A stretch of 64,000 nucleotides of DNA. It comes from Diphasiastrum complanatum (taxonomy: Eukaryota; Streptophyta; Lycopodiopsida; Lycopodiales; Lycopodiaceae). Positions 21,701 through 37,158 of this stretch are shown in pieces (position 1 is the stretch's first letter; the number at the start of each line of letters is the position of its first letter). The translations under genes and the position numbers were made by a program. Where the stretch lies: contig CM055106.1 in NCBI GenBank assembly GCA_029204225.1, positions 34,384,361 to 34,448,360 of the forward strand, given 5' to 3'. The notes under the pieces were generated by a model. The model was given only the letters and a program-made list of their open reading frames with translations, had not been told where the DNA came from and did no database searches.

Positions 21701-24700
21701 ACTCCAAGCCGCTGGCCCTGAAACTGGTTGAAGCCTTCCATTGTTCTTCTTACAAATTTTGTATACAGACTATGTGCATTCTCCAGCATAATACGGGAAT
21801 AGCATCCTCTGGTCACACCGTTCCACTTGTTCGTGGTTTTGTGGTAATCATTCGGCTTGCCAAGAATTGTCAGTTTAAGCTTGGTTCTAGTCCGTGCTTC
21901 AATTTCGTGCCCTTATAGATGTTTTGCCACTTTACCATTAGGATTAATTTTTAGACTTTTTTGATTTGGCATATGATCTCAAAGACATTTTAAGATGTTT
22001 AGCCTTATGAACCACAAATTTTTAGGCTGATTTCCTTTGGTGCTAAATAGTTTTGTTTCCTGCCTTGGTGCTAAATGGTTTTGTTTCCTGGCTGGCCTGG
22101 GAGGACCCCTTGTATCTTCATATTTTCACTAGTGTATCGTGATTTGTGTGGAACTTCGCCTTTATGATTCCATGTACCAGAAATGTCAGTATCAAACTAA
22201 AAATAATGGCTGAATGCAGATCTGGTAGTATGCCATATGGACATCATAAAACATATGAATAGCTTAGCATGGTCCAGCTTCCAGTTGTCAAGAATTTTCA
22301 TAGAATATTGAGCCTGATGATTGATTATCTAAAGTTAAAAGCAGACTTGATAAGGCTAGCTATTTTTGGTTGGTTTCTACACAATGGTATTTTCTATTGG
22401 TGTGACCAATGATTTTGAGGTCTTGATCCAGTGGTATCCAAGTGGCACCCCTTTTTTTCCCCACAGATATGGTTTGTTGGTGTCAATGACATAGTGAAAA
22501 ACATCTAAGGTCCACTCATACTTGTTTTTTTTTTTGATTTTGGCACTTAACAAAACCGTCTGTTAGGAATGTCAGCTGATGGAGTGGAACTTGGAAGATA
22601 GTTTCATGCAATATCTGCTATGAAAGCGAACTGAGTTTCTATGGTTCTTGGTGGTTGTTGGCAGTGAAGCATGTTAAAGAACTACAAAGATTACGTAATA
22701 GAAACCAGCACTTGGTAGACTTGAAGCGGATCTGAAATCAATGAATTTAACTGGCTAAATTCATGATAATACATTTGTCATAGTTCCTTTTTTGAAACTT
22801 AAAACTACCATGCTATTGAGTTTTGTTAATTTACAAGTAGATGTTTGCAGATACAAACAAGAACAGGCCAAATCATGCCAGCAAAATTTGATGCAGATGC
22901 TCGTGGCCCTGATGGAACTATTCGCCACATATGCTTGTCAACTGCAAGTACAGATGGAAAGGATGAGTTGCGAGCTCCATATGATACAGTTTTAGATCGA
23001 TTTGTAATTGCTCCATGCAAGTGGTATGCTGTGCTCCTAATCATGAATTGTCTTGTCGCAGCGTAAATGTACTTCGTGGAATGATTCGATTTCCTTTTCA
23101 ATGTGTGTACAGTGTACGCGGTAAATGTATCAATGTTATAATGAATTATAAAGAACAATGGTTGATCTCCTACAAAGATTTTCGAAAAATAGATTTCCCC
23201 TACAAAAAAAACTCAATAATTTGAGGAATGAGAGCCTTTGGTTCCTATTTATACTTAGTCAGGAGTACCTTAGAAGGTTCCAATAGTGGCCTACCTATGG
23301 TGCACCCATACAAGGGCATCTTCAATTTTAAGTAGTCTTATCCAAAAAAAGGGGGATTTGAAACTTAATGATAATAATATCATAAAATTCGCAAGTCCAA
23401 AAGTAAGAAGGTACTCATTACCAGAGAAGCGTGGAGATGTGTCCAACTGAAATATTAACTATTGGAGCTACTTTTGTGCTTCTGTTTTTAGTTTTTTTTT
23501 CCTGGTTATATATTTTGTAATAATGGTTTCAATCCAAACGTTGAGTCCCTAGACGTGCAAAAATCTCCTTTTAGTCATGTGATAGCTTGTGCTTCTACAT
23601 AGAGAGTTTCCAGTTTTGAGTTCAATAGGCAACAACTGTTAGAATTTTTATTTCACTTACTGAACATATGCATATCCAACAAAAAACTGTGTTTTCATAA
23701 AACAATATTTGATATAGATATATTATTGGGGGGTACATGGTGATCTTCGACAACAACATGAAGAGCACAAGCTTATTCTTGTAATGGAGTATTTGCGAGT
23801 AGGAAAGGATTAGTATTGATTTTTGTGCTCCAAATGCTGTTGTGCTTGCACAATACAATCACACGAATTAGTATCGAAAGAGCATTTACTGCTATTATAG
23901 CTGTGATCTATATTTTGTAAAACACAAGGGTTGATCCCAATAAGACAAAATTTTGTAAATAATTCTCTAAAAAACAATGTAGAGCTTCAAATTCACCATT
24001 TGCAGTCAAATGATAAGCAGTACCCATAAGAATATGTATGTCTAAAATACACAATAGTTCTGTCTAAAAACCAGATGTAGGACTAATATTGTGATTAGTA
24101 ACTATGGACCGAGGCAACTTGTGTCGTCTAAAAATTTCAGATGAAAAAATTATGAGCACGTTGCTCAAAAGTATGAGTAGATAAAGTGTGCTTGCTTGGA
24201 AGATCTATCAACTACAACACAACAAGTGTCATGATCTCTTTGTGTGCGTGGAAGTCCAAGTACGAAATCCATGGATATATTAGTCCATTGTTGATGAGAA
24301 ATAGGCTGCCAACGTTGAAGAATGCCTTTTGCTTTTGCTTGGAAGTACTTATGGCGGGCCCCAAAAATACAAAAATTGTTATGTACCATAATGGTACACC
24401 CAAAGGTGACTGCCTCGCAAGACTGCATGTTTGGGTGCCACATGTTAGCATCCTAGGATGACACGTGTCACATATTGGATTGTGCTTGATGAGGGGCCCT
24501 ATATATAGAGGTGGGGGGCCCTTTGCCATTCACTTAGTCTACTTGGAAGTTTTGAGGAGGTGGATGGAGAGCACATGTGTAGCTAGGATGGATCTCTAGG
24601 CTAGGAGATGTGTGCTAGGGAGAGCTGAGAGGGATGGCCAATGGTATGGGACATTGGTTATTGTTGGAGGCCTAACTAGGCATGAAAGTGTCGATAACCT

Positions 24701-27700
24701 TAGTGCATAGGGGTGAGTCGGTGGTGACTAGTTACAAGCTAAGATTCACTAGCTATGCTAGAAAGCACGACTTAAGCTAGAAAGCAGGAAGAGAATGCTT
24801 AAGGAGGCTAAAGAGGAGCAATCATCATAAACTGAATAAAGGAATACAATGATGCCCTACTTATACCCTCTCCCTGAATCAAATGGAGGATTCAAAAAAG
24901 GGAGGGAAAAGGATTTGGAGGGAAAATAGTGCGCCCTCCCAATAGGAGGACCCCCATTCCAAATCAATGTGACCAAGTCCTAAAAATATAACCAAATAGG
25001 GCCCAAGGCCAGTATATGATTAAAAAGGGCCCTCAGGCCTGCTTATGCATAATAACAATAAAAGAATGGACGCGGCGAATGTAATGAGCCAAGTCCATAA
25101 CTCTCCTCTGCAGAAAAACAAAGCCCTCCACCGGCTAGCAAGCATAATGACTATCTAAAATAATAATGTAAGCATGCTATACTGAAAAATCACGAACTAA
25201 TGGAAATACTGATGGAGAGGACATAAGTCGTCACAACAGATACCCCAAAAGTATCATAAGCTAGTAAGAAAGGGAACAACTTAGGATCAACATCATGGCG
25301 ACGAAGGGAACATCTCGGCCGCGTCATCAGAAACCAAGCAATATGGAACAGCCAGGAATGCCAAGGAACCAGAAGAAGATCAAGCAGCAACCAGGAATGC
25401 CAAGGTATCCGTAATGCCCAAGCTAGTAGAGGATCAGCCCAAAAGATAGGGACATCATACCAAGGTATCCAAAAAGCCTGAGAAGGTAGAACTTCCTCGG
25501 CAACGGGAAGCCAATTAGGAAACTGGAAAAGAGATGGACACTCATCGCGAATAGCCGCATCATACACGTAACCATCAACCATATGTGCAAGGTGCCCCAA
25601 GAAAAGATAGTAGCATTGGAAGACCAGCACCAAGGAGTAGGAACATAAGCAGGATGACAGGCACGTTGTAATAGCATGGAAAAGCAAGCGATATGCCAAG
25701 AAACATGGAGCATAAAGAGATCATCCTGACAAAGGATAGCTAGAATGGAGAAATGTGCACTAGCATGGTCAAAAGCCCAAGGTATCCATAAGGCCCATGA
25801 ATGAGAAGTAGCGATGGCACACGGTACCCTCAAGGATCACGAGAAGCATGCCAAAAGCTCCAGAAGGTCCTAGAAATCAATGCATAATCTAAAAAGACAT
25901 GATGCATGAAAACAGTAGCAACAAATCTAGAAATAGTAGAGGCCCCAACTAAAAAACTGGAGCCGAAAAACTCATCCAGAAAGACCTCATATGGACATAC
26001 CAATCCATCATAAGATACACCAAAAACGGATGGAGAATCGGATGACCCATTGAAACTGGCCGCAAGTGTAATCTCAAAGTACACACCAGGCCCACAAGTG
26101 AGGAATAGAAGAAATGCACTGGAACGAGAAACAAGATCCGCAACATCAGTAGCAAGCATCGGAACAATATCCACGTGTAGTTGGGAATGAGTATCAAAGC
26201 ACATATGAGCAACACTGAAGTATATAGCGGCAACATCCCCAAAAACTATCCAAGAGAGGAGAAGGAGCTCTCTCAAGGTACCCTGATGGTCTCGGAACAC
26301 CAGAACAAAGTGGCAACTCATCATCGAAGACCAAGCGATATGGAGCAACCCGAAATGACAGGGAACCTGAAGATCACCTTGACAAACAGTAGCTGGAACG
26401 GAGACAATAACCCAAGCCATCAAGATATGCCAAGCCTAACAATGAGCAACAATCCAAGGAACAAATAGAGAGCTACATGCATAATCATAGAGATATCGGC
26501 ATCATAGGCGATCAGTAATATGGAAAAACCAGCACCAATCAACAGGTCCAAATGAAAACCAAGCTATATGTAATAACCAGGAATGCCATATAGCCATAGC
26601 ATCGGCATGGACTGTAGGAAACCTATATGTAGAAACACAAGGAGACTGAAGGATCTCCGTCTACTCATCTAGAAAGATCCCAACATATAAATACCCTAGA
26701 TAAGTAACAATGATCATCTGGCAAATATCCTCGGATGGAAAATGTGTAACGGTAAGGGCGAAAGGCTCATGAATGATGTCAGGAACCGTAGAAATATCAT
26801 GAGGCAGATCACAAACCTCAAGCAGAGATCCATGGAATAAAGCGAAAGAAGATACAACCTGATCACCAATAGCGAGGGAACCAGCAAACGTGGACCTGTG
26901 AAGAACCCCATAGAAATCAGCAGGAACATCGGTCATAATGGACTCAAGAGATGGAGATATAGAGACCAATGCAGATGAAACTGCACCAACCACCGAACCA
27001 GGAGGGCTATTTGAAGTATGCGCAAAAGCAATAGTAGAAATACCACCAAGGTATACGGCCTCGATATCAATGAAACCAGGAATGACCACCGAATACGATA
27101 TTTGTGAATCAAGGCATATAGGCGCAAGGCACCTAGCACCAACCTGTAAATTTGGAGCAACATCAACTTGAGTAAGAGGACCCACGGACGATGAAAGTGA
27201 AGTAGCAACTAATGTACTCTAAATGGAAAGAAGAGCTGCATCATGAGCCTTTGGCAGGCTACGCATAAACTGCTTCCCGGTAACCAACTGATAGTCACCC
27301 TGGGAATCAATACCAGAAAGTAAGTGATGTTAACCAACACGTGTAAAAGACAGTGTCTGCTGAGAAAGATCCACAGCAACAGTGCCAAGTGACGAAAACC
27401 AATTTGCTCCAAAAATAATGTCATAGCGCTCCAAAGGAATAATATAGAAATCTGCCTGTCCAAAGAAGTCACCAATGCTATAGTCCAAGCCCGGAAACAT
27501 CTGAGAATTGGAAAAAGAATGGGAACGAGCAACCTCGTCACTCAGAGACTGTGTAGCAGAAATAGGTGTAGCACGAATCCCGGTGGAAATGTAACTGCTA
27601 ATAAATGAATGTGTACTGCCCGTATCCACCAAAGCAATATACTCTTGCTCCAAAATGCGAACACGTAACCGAATAGAACGAGGACCAGGACGCCCACCAG

Positions 27701-30700
27701 CCCAAGTAGCATAAGCAAGCTGTGCATGGCAAGCAGCGGAAGCAGGATCATCAGGAAGCGGGTTAGCCGGCTGGTTTCGTCCGCTATTGTCTTGTGCTCT
27801 ACCGCATTATTGACATGTATACATGATATACTTAATTTGATACAATTCTTTGTTCTGCGTTCCGATCTATGTTAATATTGCTATAATATTGCTATGCTTA
27901 TCATTCATTCTGTCTGATCTTTCTAGTTGTTCTTTCTGGTAATAGACGAGTAGCATTTAGTCTTGTCTTTCGTGAATCATTCGCGACTAATTATCAGTCG
28001 AGCATCGTCTAGCTCTTTGCGAATCATTCCCGACGAATAGTTTGTCTTACTATTCACGACAAACCATTCTTCTGGAGCTTCATTCATTTATTAAAGTTTG
28101 GCTACGTAATCAAGAACGACTGTGATTCCCATCACTACCGTTTTGTTCGTTCTGATAGGTGTAGTCATGTGGATATAAACATCAGAATCATCAAGAGTAA
28201 GAGCCTCATAGTAAAAAACAGTGGTAGGCGGACCAGGAGGAACGATAGCAGAAGAAGCCAAAGTAGGAGAAGCAGTGGAATGAGAGCAAGAAAAACGAGA
28301 AGAAGTGGATAACTCAGGATCGTAAGGAGTCTCTAAGACCGGCAATAAAACGTGAAATAAGCTCTGTAGGATGAAGATCAGTAAAAAGGTAGGAAAGCTC
28401 AATAAATTGATCAGTATAAGCAGTTAGATCACTAGTATGGCGAAGGCTACGAAACAGATTACGTTGGCAAACCAACCATTGTGGGTCAATCATAGCCATA
28501 CGAAGATCATGATGAAAAGTAGGCCATATATGTAACCCCTCACTAATAGGCTCAGAGCGATAAACACGCCACCAAGTCTGAGCTCTACCATCTAAATGTA
28601 ATGCGGCCAACTGCACTTTCTGGGTTTCAGTCTTGGGATATATAAGAAAATAGGTCTCTAATTTAGAGAACCAATTTTCCAAGATATTCCCGTCAGAAGA
28701 ACCAGAATAAGTAGTAAGCTGGATGCGATCACAAAAATCATGACCAAAATGGAGCTCAGGATTACCTGAAAAAGTAGGAGAAGGAAATCCTGGTGGTGCG
28801 GAGGGAAATCCAAGTGGTGGTACAGAAGACCCGAAAGGAGACCCATAAGGACTAGCACTATATGAAGGGAGACCAAACGTACTACCAAAAGCACCTCCTG
28901 AAGATGAAGTAGGGGCAGGCGTACTCAAAATAGGAAATAAAGGTGCTTTACCAGGACGATGAAGAATGTCTGGTGGTAGGATAGTCTCAAGGCTAGAAAG
29001 AACACGATCAGTACGACTCTCAAGATGATCCATGCGGGCATGGGGTCAATTGATATCAGAGCTTTCTATTTTGCTTTCAATTCAATTTGTAGTATTTCCT
29101 TTGGAATGCTTGTATTTTGAGGTAGATTGCCTTTGAAAAAAAAAAAAAAGGGAAACGGGCCTTGAATTTTGCCATAGTTCTGGCTGCCTAAATCTGTTTA
29201 TTTGATGAATTACGCAGTCGTTTTAATAGTGTGGCAAATCTAATTTTTCATGGTCCTTGGTTTCTTAGACAATATGTGTTACAACTTTTACTCCATGTCC
29301 CGGTTATTTACAATTTTCGTAGATAGATGGACATTTTGTAATTATTGAAATGGCTACCTATGCTTTGAAGGCATGGAGGCATTATTTGTATGGTGCAGAA
29401 TTTTGTGTGTACATCGACCATGACACTTTCAGATATTTCTACAACTAGTCGGGGACCTAAGAGCACGTCAAGCCAGGTGGGCTGAGTTGATGCAAGAATT
29501 TCACATGGAAATTTGGTATAGGAAAGGTGTCAAAAATCGTGTGGCTGATGCATTATCTTGTATATTATTGTATCAGATGCCCGTTGTGGTTAATTGCTGA
29601 GAATTGATTTAGCAAGAGGATCCTTCTTGTTCATTGTAAGGAAGTTGTGAGAAAGGTAAATCTTGGCTAAGGAGAGTCTCAGAAGTAGAGCTTTAATCTC
29701 TTTGCTCACACTTGCCTAAAGTATACCATAGAAGATGGTATAGCTAAAGGAAATGGCAAACGTTTAAGCTAGTAAAGGGTTGTGTAGGGAGATTTTGCAT
29801 TTTGTGTCATGATAGTACTAGTGCTGGTCATCCTGGTGTGAATAGGACCTATGAGTTAATCCTATGTAACTTTTGGTAGCCCAATATGGTTTTAAGCCTT
29901 CTAGTCTTGTTACAATGGGAATTCCTCCAATAGTGCCTAGTACAATTAACTTTCTAACTCAATGATTGAAGTGCTTCAATTAGCCAAAAGAAATGTAACA
30001 CGTGTGATAGATCGAGCTAAGTCCTTTGCTGATCGGAATCACACATCACGAGAGTTCGATGAGATCCATGGGCCAGCAAGGATATGGGGTAGGCGGGAGA
30101 AGCGTCGTTGTTACCGTTTGATCTTATATATAAATTTAGTTGCTTGGCATGACAGACCTCTTGCATATGCTCTCTGGGAGACTGCGCATAGTTTGCGTGC
30201 ATAGTACCCTAGCTTTGCCATTGTGGACGATGTTACTTGAGGGGGGAAGAGATGTTACAGCTTTTACACCCCCCCCCTTCCCAACTCAAAGTTAATAATA
30301 AAAAGAAGACTTGCGAGCCTACACAGCTACTCGTGCAGGTATGAGCCTATGTAGGCACGATGTACCTGCACAAGTACGATAGGCACTTGCAAAGGCATGA
30401 TAGTGAGGCCCTGTATTAGTTGGTTGGGGGAGGGAGTTAGGCGCCATAGCTTTAGCCCCCTCCATGAATAGATACCATAGAAAGGAGTGGGCCACCCTTT
30501 TTGGAAATTCCTTAAAAAATAGAAAGCCAAAAAGGTTTGAAAAGAATGGTGCCATAACTATATATCGTACCATAGCTATGTACCACTTCATGGTAGCTTG
30601 TTATTGAAAGACCGTAACGCTCCTTCCTCATCTCCACCATTTGTACCTGCAAGCTCCAAGAGAGCAATTTTCTAGGAGAAGGTACGTAGGAGAGAAGGCT

Positions 30701-31171
30701 CGGGGTGGGGCTAAATCCAAGAAGATGAGTTTTTGGGTTTCATAGGAGCTTCATAGGCCACCACCTTGGGCCTAAGGTGGCATTGAGTACAAGTGGGTAC
30801 CCACAAGGCCGGCCCGCTTGTTTCTTTTGCATGTTCTTGAACAATGTTTTTGAGGACCTTTTCAAAATGCTTTTTCACAATGCGTTTGAAATTGGAAGGA
30901 ATTGACTTTGTCGGGAAAGAAAAGGTGAAACATGTTCAGGGATTCATTTTTTGCTTGGCTTTATTCTTGGCCTTCCATTAAAGGAAAAACAAGTGTTGTT
31001 TAGTGTCTAGACAATGATTATAGCTCTATGCAATGACAATATAAACAATTGATAATCGACACACTTATGTGACTAAGGACTCAATGAGACATTGAGATAC
31101 TTCACATAGTGCACATGTACAATGTATACTCCTAATTTTGGTAAGTTCTAACTAAAGTTTTATATGCCAAA

Positions 31172-31217
<46 letters not shown>

Positions 31218-34200
31218 CGCGCGCGCGCGCATGTCAAGTGCTGAGTGCAGCTTAGGATAGCCTAGGATTTCCTTTGCAGCTTCATTTGCAGCCTACGAGC
31301 CTTGTAGCAAATGCGAATTAGGCAAAGTTCAGCAGGTGTTCTCAGTGTCATTGATTGTGATTCGTCAAGAAGTTCAAGGCTTCAGTCTTGTGAGTCATTA
31401 GGCAATGGGCTTGTCTTACTTCTACGATAGACCTCTTTCTCATTAGTCATGAGTATGCTGAATCTCCTTCGCACAAGTTGGAAAGTCGAACGATGAAGAT
31501 AGGATGAGCTATGCAAGCCCGAACTCGCTTCATTCCATTCCCCAAAAAATGTATCAAAATGGGTCATTTTGAATGTTCATTTCAAACGTTTCTTTCACAT
31601 TTGAGACACATTTTGACGAAACACTATTTTTGAGTTTGAGGTGCTCGAGGGAGGATGAGGGGTCGTACTCATGGACCCAGCCCATTTTCTCCCTCATTTG
31701 CAAGTTCTAAGTTTTTTAGTTCTTTGTTAAGTAAGGCCTCTTTTGCTACATATATCCGTTTGAGCCCATCTTTGTGCCTACAATCTCCATTTTTCCTCTA
31801 GTTTTTTGCTAGACCTCTCTTTCACAATCATGGATAGTCCCATGGAAGGAACCCAAGCTTTGTATCAATATTGAACAAATGGTGCATGTTATCATTTGCT
31901 TCAACAACAAATTGTGAAGCAATCTAAACATGGGATGAGCGACAATGAGAGAAAGATTACAAGCCAGTCATGGCAAGCACTCCTCAAACCCGATATTTAG
32001 TTCCTAATGTTTTTCGGGGGAAAAGAAAGACATGCACCAGGATGTCATGCTGGCATGGCTAGATTTTCACATTTTTCCATGCATGATCTACTTAACAGTT
32101 CTAGGATCGCAACTACTATCATGTTCTTATGTGGGAAGCTGTACAAATGGTGGCAGGATCTCAAGGCTGCAACAGGTTACCTGAGCAGTGAGGTGACGGT
32201 CTCTCTTTATGGGACAAAACACTGGTCTGGAGCTATAGGTCTTTTGGTGCCACGTGTCAATGTCGTATTGGTGCGAGGTGACCCTTTGTTATGGACCCAC
32301 GTCAATGTGCACCATTGACTCGTGTGGTTGGTCATGCATGACTCCTATGGTCGGAGATGACCGCACCTGGATGGATCTCCACGAGCTGGTCATCCATTCT
32401 CTCTTGGAAAATGAAGAGCTCTTCCACTGGTGGTCAGGTTAGGATGATTATCTAGGCCTCAGGCTATAGGTAGGCGAGAGTCAAGGGTAAGGTATGGTGG
32501 TATGGGACACCATGGCTTATTAGAGATCCGAGCTTGCTTGATGGTGATCTATAGATCCAGTGCACGCGGGAGAGGTGGCAGTACCTCTATGGATGGGCGG
32601 TAATGTAGCATTCGTCACTATTGTGTCTTAGCAATGACCGGATCGATGATGGGGATTCTAACACCTTCCTATGAAATATCAGCCCTCGTATCCATGGAAT
32701 CTAGCCTTGTTGGACCATCACTCCCTTGATCAAATGTTTGTGGTTGTTCGAAGCGGGGTGGAGATGGGATCTGTATGGCAGGTGGCTCGCAGATTTGATC
32801 AGATTCTAGGCTACGACTAGCAGGAAGCCGTTGCAACACTTGAGAGCTAGGATCATCTCCTTGTGATGATACATTTTAGATGCAAGTGGGCATAATTTCA
32901 CCAAAGCACCATGAAGCTAGGGTACTAGAGGGCTTCGAAGAGGAAGATGAGTTTGAGGATGAAGAGCCAACAACACAAGTGTTATCAGGAGCATCGGGTC
33001 AAGCTAGCACTTTGACATCTGTCTCCATGCATTCTCAAGATGCTCTAGGTGTTCATCAACATTTAGGAAAGATGATTGCGAAGATAATGACAAGGTCGCC
33101 GTGGATCTTCAGATAGCAGATTTGGGCAAGGAAAACACTTTAATGTCCCATCGGTTAACGAAGCGCAAGAATGCAAGCAACATAAAGATTCTGCTAATAC
33201 ACAGTTGCAGCAGACCTAAGCACACGAAGAGGCTTCAAGGTCAATTGGAAATGACAACATTGGAAAAGGAGTGGATTGCCACAGAGCTCCAAGATGTTAC
33301 GACTGAGAGGGATTCCTTGATAGTCACTCTAACAACATCTCAACACGAAAAATCTTTTCTCATGCAAAGGTTCCCCGCCACTTATAAGAATTCTTTAGCA
33401 GGCTTCCAGCAGAGATTCGATCAGTACAAGATGTTGGCAACGAGTGAATTGAAGAAGGGCCAAGCGGCAGTATGAACACAACCAGCCACCCAATCGGATC
33501 CTGCCTTATACATCCCATCTACAGCCGACTTCTTACAACCACAAACATTACAATGCTGTGCAACCAAAATGGCGCTTATTGGTGTTTGAACAGAATTAAG
33601 ATGCTATCAGCAGTTACTCCTCCAGTCCACATTCACTTAGAGTGGATCCATGCTGTGTACCAATGTTGAGGAGAAATGGGCAGAGTGTGGCACCCCAATG
33701 TAGCAAATCACAATGCGCACTCAGAATTGGCCTATTATTCATGCATTCTATGGCTGGACAACGGAGGTGGATTTCTTACGAGCAACACATTCTTTTGCAA
33801 ATCACTACAAGGCTTCACCAGATCCAACTATCAAGCAGGCCGGTGCATATGCAAATAATCTGGCCTTTCTAGTAGCAATCAAAATGAAGTGGGCCAACTT
33901 TGGTATTCGATCCAAAGCTTGCATTCAAATCATGGGACTTTGAAGAACAATTGCCTACGCGCGATTGTATTATGGAGTGGCTATGATTGGCGGATCCTGG
34001 GAGGCAAAGTTCAGTACTTGGACTGCAACATGTTGGCTAGAAGGTGGCCACTTGACATTCCTACACCATCCACGTGACCAAAACATTCCACGCTCTACGT
34101 ATATGGAACTTCTTAACTTATCAAAGTGCAGGCGGGAAGAGAAGAGCTCACCGTTCCCATGAAACAGTTCCACAAATACAATGGCTAGTAGTAGTAGTAT

Positions 34201-34760
34201 ATTAGCTTAGAACTTCTTTGTGTAAGAACAAAAGACCTAGCACCAAAAAAAAAGTTCACTACAAATAAAAATACCTGAGTTTGAACCGGCCTAGATTGAT
34301 TCAAATTGCTTTGAACCAAACAAATCAGCCAAGAAACATTACAGTTAAGTCATGCTACTGCATAAAAGAAACACAATACTATAAATTTTCTCTTATGTAA
34401 TTTGAGTTGACATGTCATCATGATGGGTTAAGCTAACACTAGATGGTAACAAGAACCCTTCAATAGAACTTTCAGATTCAGGATACACACACAGTTTCCA
34501 ATTGTGAACACTTTAAGTAGCATTGAGGAAGCCATATATATTGTTCAGCCTTATAGGTAGTTGTTATCAAATGTGGACATTTTCAAATGAGAGTGCTGCT
34601 TAGGTCTTGTGTGAATTGGAGTCATATATTCAACCTGCTACTTTTAGTTTTGCTACACTTACAAGTGTGCAATGTTTCACTGAAACACGTTTCACTGAAT
34701 GAAACTCTGTTTTGAAAAGTCCATTTCAAACGGACCGTTCAAAATGGAAAACCTCCTATT

Positions 34761-34857
<97 letters not shown>

Positions 34858-37100
34858 AGAATTAGAATTATTATTAACGTCTTTTGGTACCCAAAGGTAC
34901 ATAAGACAAAAGAGAGTACAAAAGGTGAGGAGCATTGTCCGCATACGGACTTATTTACTAGTAGAAAAGAGAAGAAGACAAGAAACTAGCATATCTATCT
35001 CGCTATCTCTAAGAAGAAGAAATATCCAAGCTTGACCACCAGCTTGCGAGGGTACAATGCAAGAGGTTAACCACGTGCTCTGCGGAGAGATGAAATAGAA
35101 CTCATCCTCCATTTCATGAAGAGAACAAAGCTGACGTATCCTCTGCAATCTGGGAGTGTCCGTGTATCTACCCGTCTCAATAGCCAGCTGATGAGAAGAG
35201 ACTCGGAGCTGTCCCATACGGTATCACAGACCAATAGATAATGGCTGTGTAAGATATGCTGGAAGGACAGGGGTACCCGTAGTATCCAACCGTAGTAGAT
35301 GTGTGCCATAGAAATGTATCTTGACCTTATCAGGGTCGCGCTGTGACCATATAGTGCGCATGTAGCTACGATAAATATGTTGTCTGATATAAGCATGAGT
35401 CCCGCTCGGCAGATCAAGTATAGATAAGCCCCAAGTTTGAAGAAGGGCTGAGACACTGCCAAACCAAGAATGCTTGGCCCCCTATCCAGCAATGGTGCGT
35501 GATGAAGTGAGAGCAGCAACAATATATCTGGAAGTGTCTAACTCTGATATCCTGTGAAGAAAGGTAATGATCTAAAACATAGCACCGATAACCAGGGGAG
35601 GGGAAGCAAACTCCGCTAATATGATATCATGTGGCACCGAGGGCTTAGCCCTAATCATCCTGCTAAGCATGAGAATCTGGATACGAGTAAGATCCCTCCA
35701 AGTATCACGTGATAAATCCGGACACCAAGTCTCAGCAGAGTATAAAACAACCGGGGAGACAATGGTAGAAAATAGTAAGCATCTGGTTGCAGGGTCCTGT
35801 ACATAATATGTGGAGCAGAATCTCTCCATATGAACAAGAGAAGTGTGCCCCTTACGGAGTTTGGTGAGGGCTGCCGGTCGAAATGTGAGTAGCGGACCAG
35901 GAAAAAGTACTCCCAAATAAGTGTAAGAGGTCACAATCTCAATCGGCAGCGATAGAAGGTCACATCTCTCATATGCTGTCTAGTGGTGTTGAACACCATA
36001 ATCTTGGTCTTCTTAGTATCAACCGTCAATCCCCAAAGCTGACAAAAGTGATGTAAAGCAGAGAGGTGTCTCTGTAAGCCAGCCGCAGAGGATGAGAGAA
36101 GAACCACATCATCAGCGTATAGGAGAATGGGGATAATAATATTTGCTAAGGGACAGCCCTCTCCACCTTCCTCTCGAATAATCCGCTCGAGGTCATCAAT
36201 ATATAGTGCAAAGAGAGTAGGAGATAAGGGGCAGCCCTGCTTCACTCCAATGGTAGAGTGGATCAGCGAGGACCAACCACTACCGTCCCTGAACCGCGCC
36301 CAAACTTGCTCATATAAAGTAATGATCGCGTCAATAGTCTCGTCTGTGAAGTCAAGCAAAGATAATCTCTGGAAAAGGAGGTGTCTCGGAACTGAGTCAA
36401 AAGCTTTGCGGAAATCCACAAAGCAACAATAAACTCTCTGTCTCTGATGTCGTGCCTCCTCAATGATGCATCGCAAAATGAAAATCTGATCTGAGGTAGA
36501 GTATCCTGGTTTGAACCCAGCCTGACCCATAGCATGTAAATCCTCAGTCTCAGCAAAAGATCCAGTAACCGTCTGTAAAATGGAACCATAAATCTTAGCC
36601 AAAGTGTGACCAATCATAATAGTACGGTAGTTTTCTACATTTATTGGATCACTTGCCTTGAGAATGGGATGAAGAATATTAGTACACCATGCGGTAGGAA
36701 AACCAGAGGTCACAGCAATGTTAAAAGCATGAGCAATAAAGGGCGAGATAAGATGTGCTACAGGTTTTAGGAAATCCACGTCTAGAGAATCATAGTCAGT
36801 GGCTTTATGAAGTTTGGCATGGTTAATGACATTTTCAACCATGTGTGGAGTAAAAAGCGTGCAACGGGCAGGTCGTGGTGAGAGTAAGGTAGGAGGGGAG
36901 TCTAGGGTATAAAGTTTTGTGGCATATTCAACCCAAGATTCGGTTGCGATGGGGGCCAAAGTCGAAGAGGATCTGGTGGAATGTTTCCAAAAAAAGGAGG
37001 AGGAAGAGGAATCTAAACAATCGATCAACCTTTGGCAGAGTGATCGTAGGTATGTTATCTTTTTTGTTCTGGTGGCTTTACGATACTTTTTTTGGTGTTG

Positions 37101-37158
<58 letters not shown>

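Noticed and set aside
32216-32879. Possible LTR between the gag and accessory pieces of the second gypsy copy
   Set aside because: No TG...CA ends, polypurine tract or partner sequence could be found.
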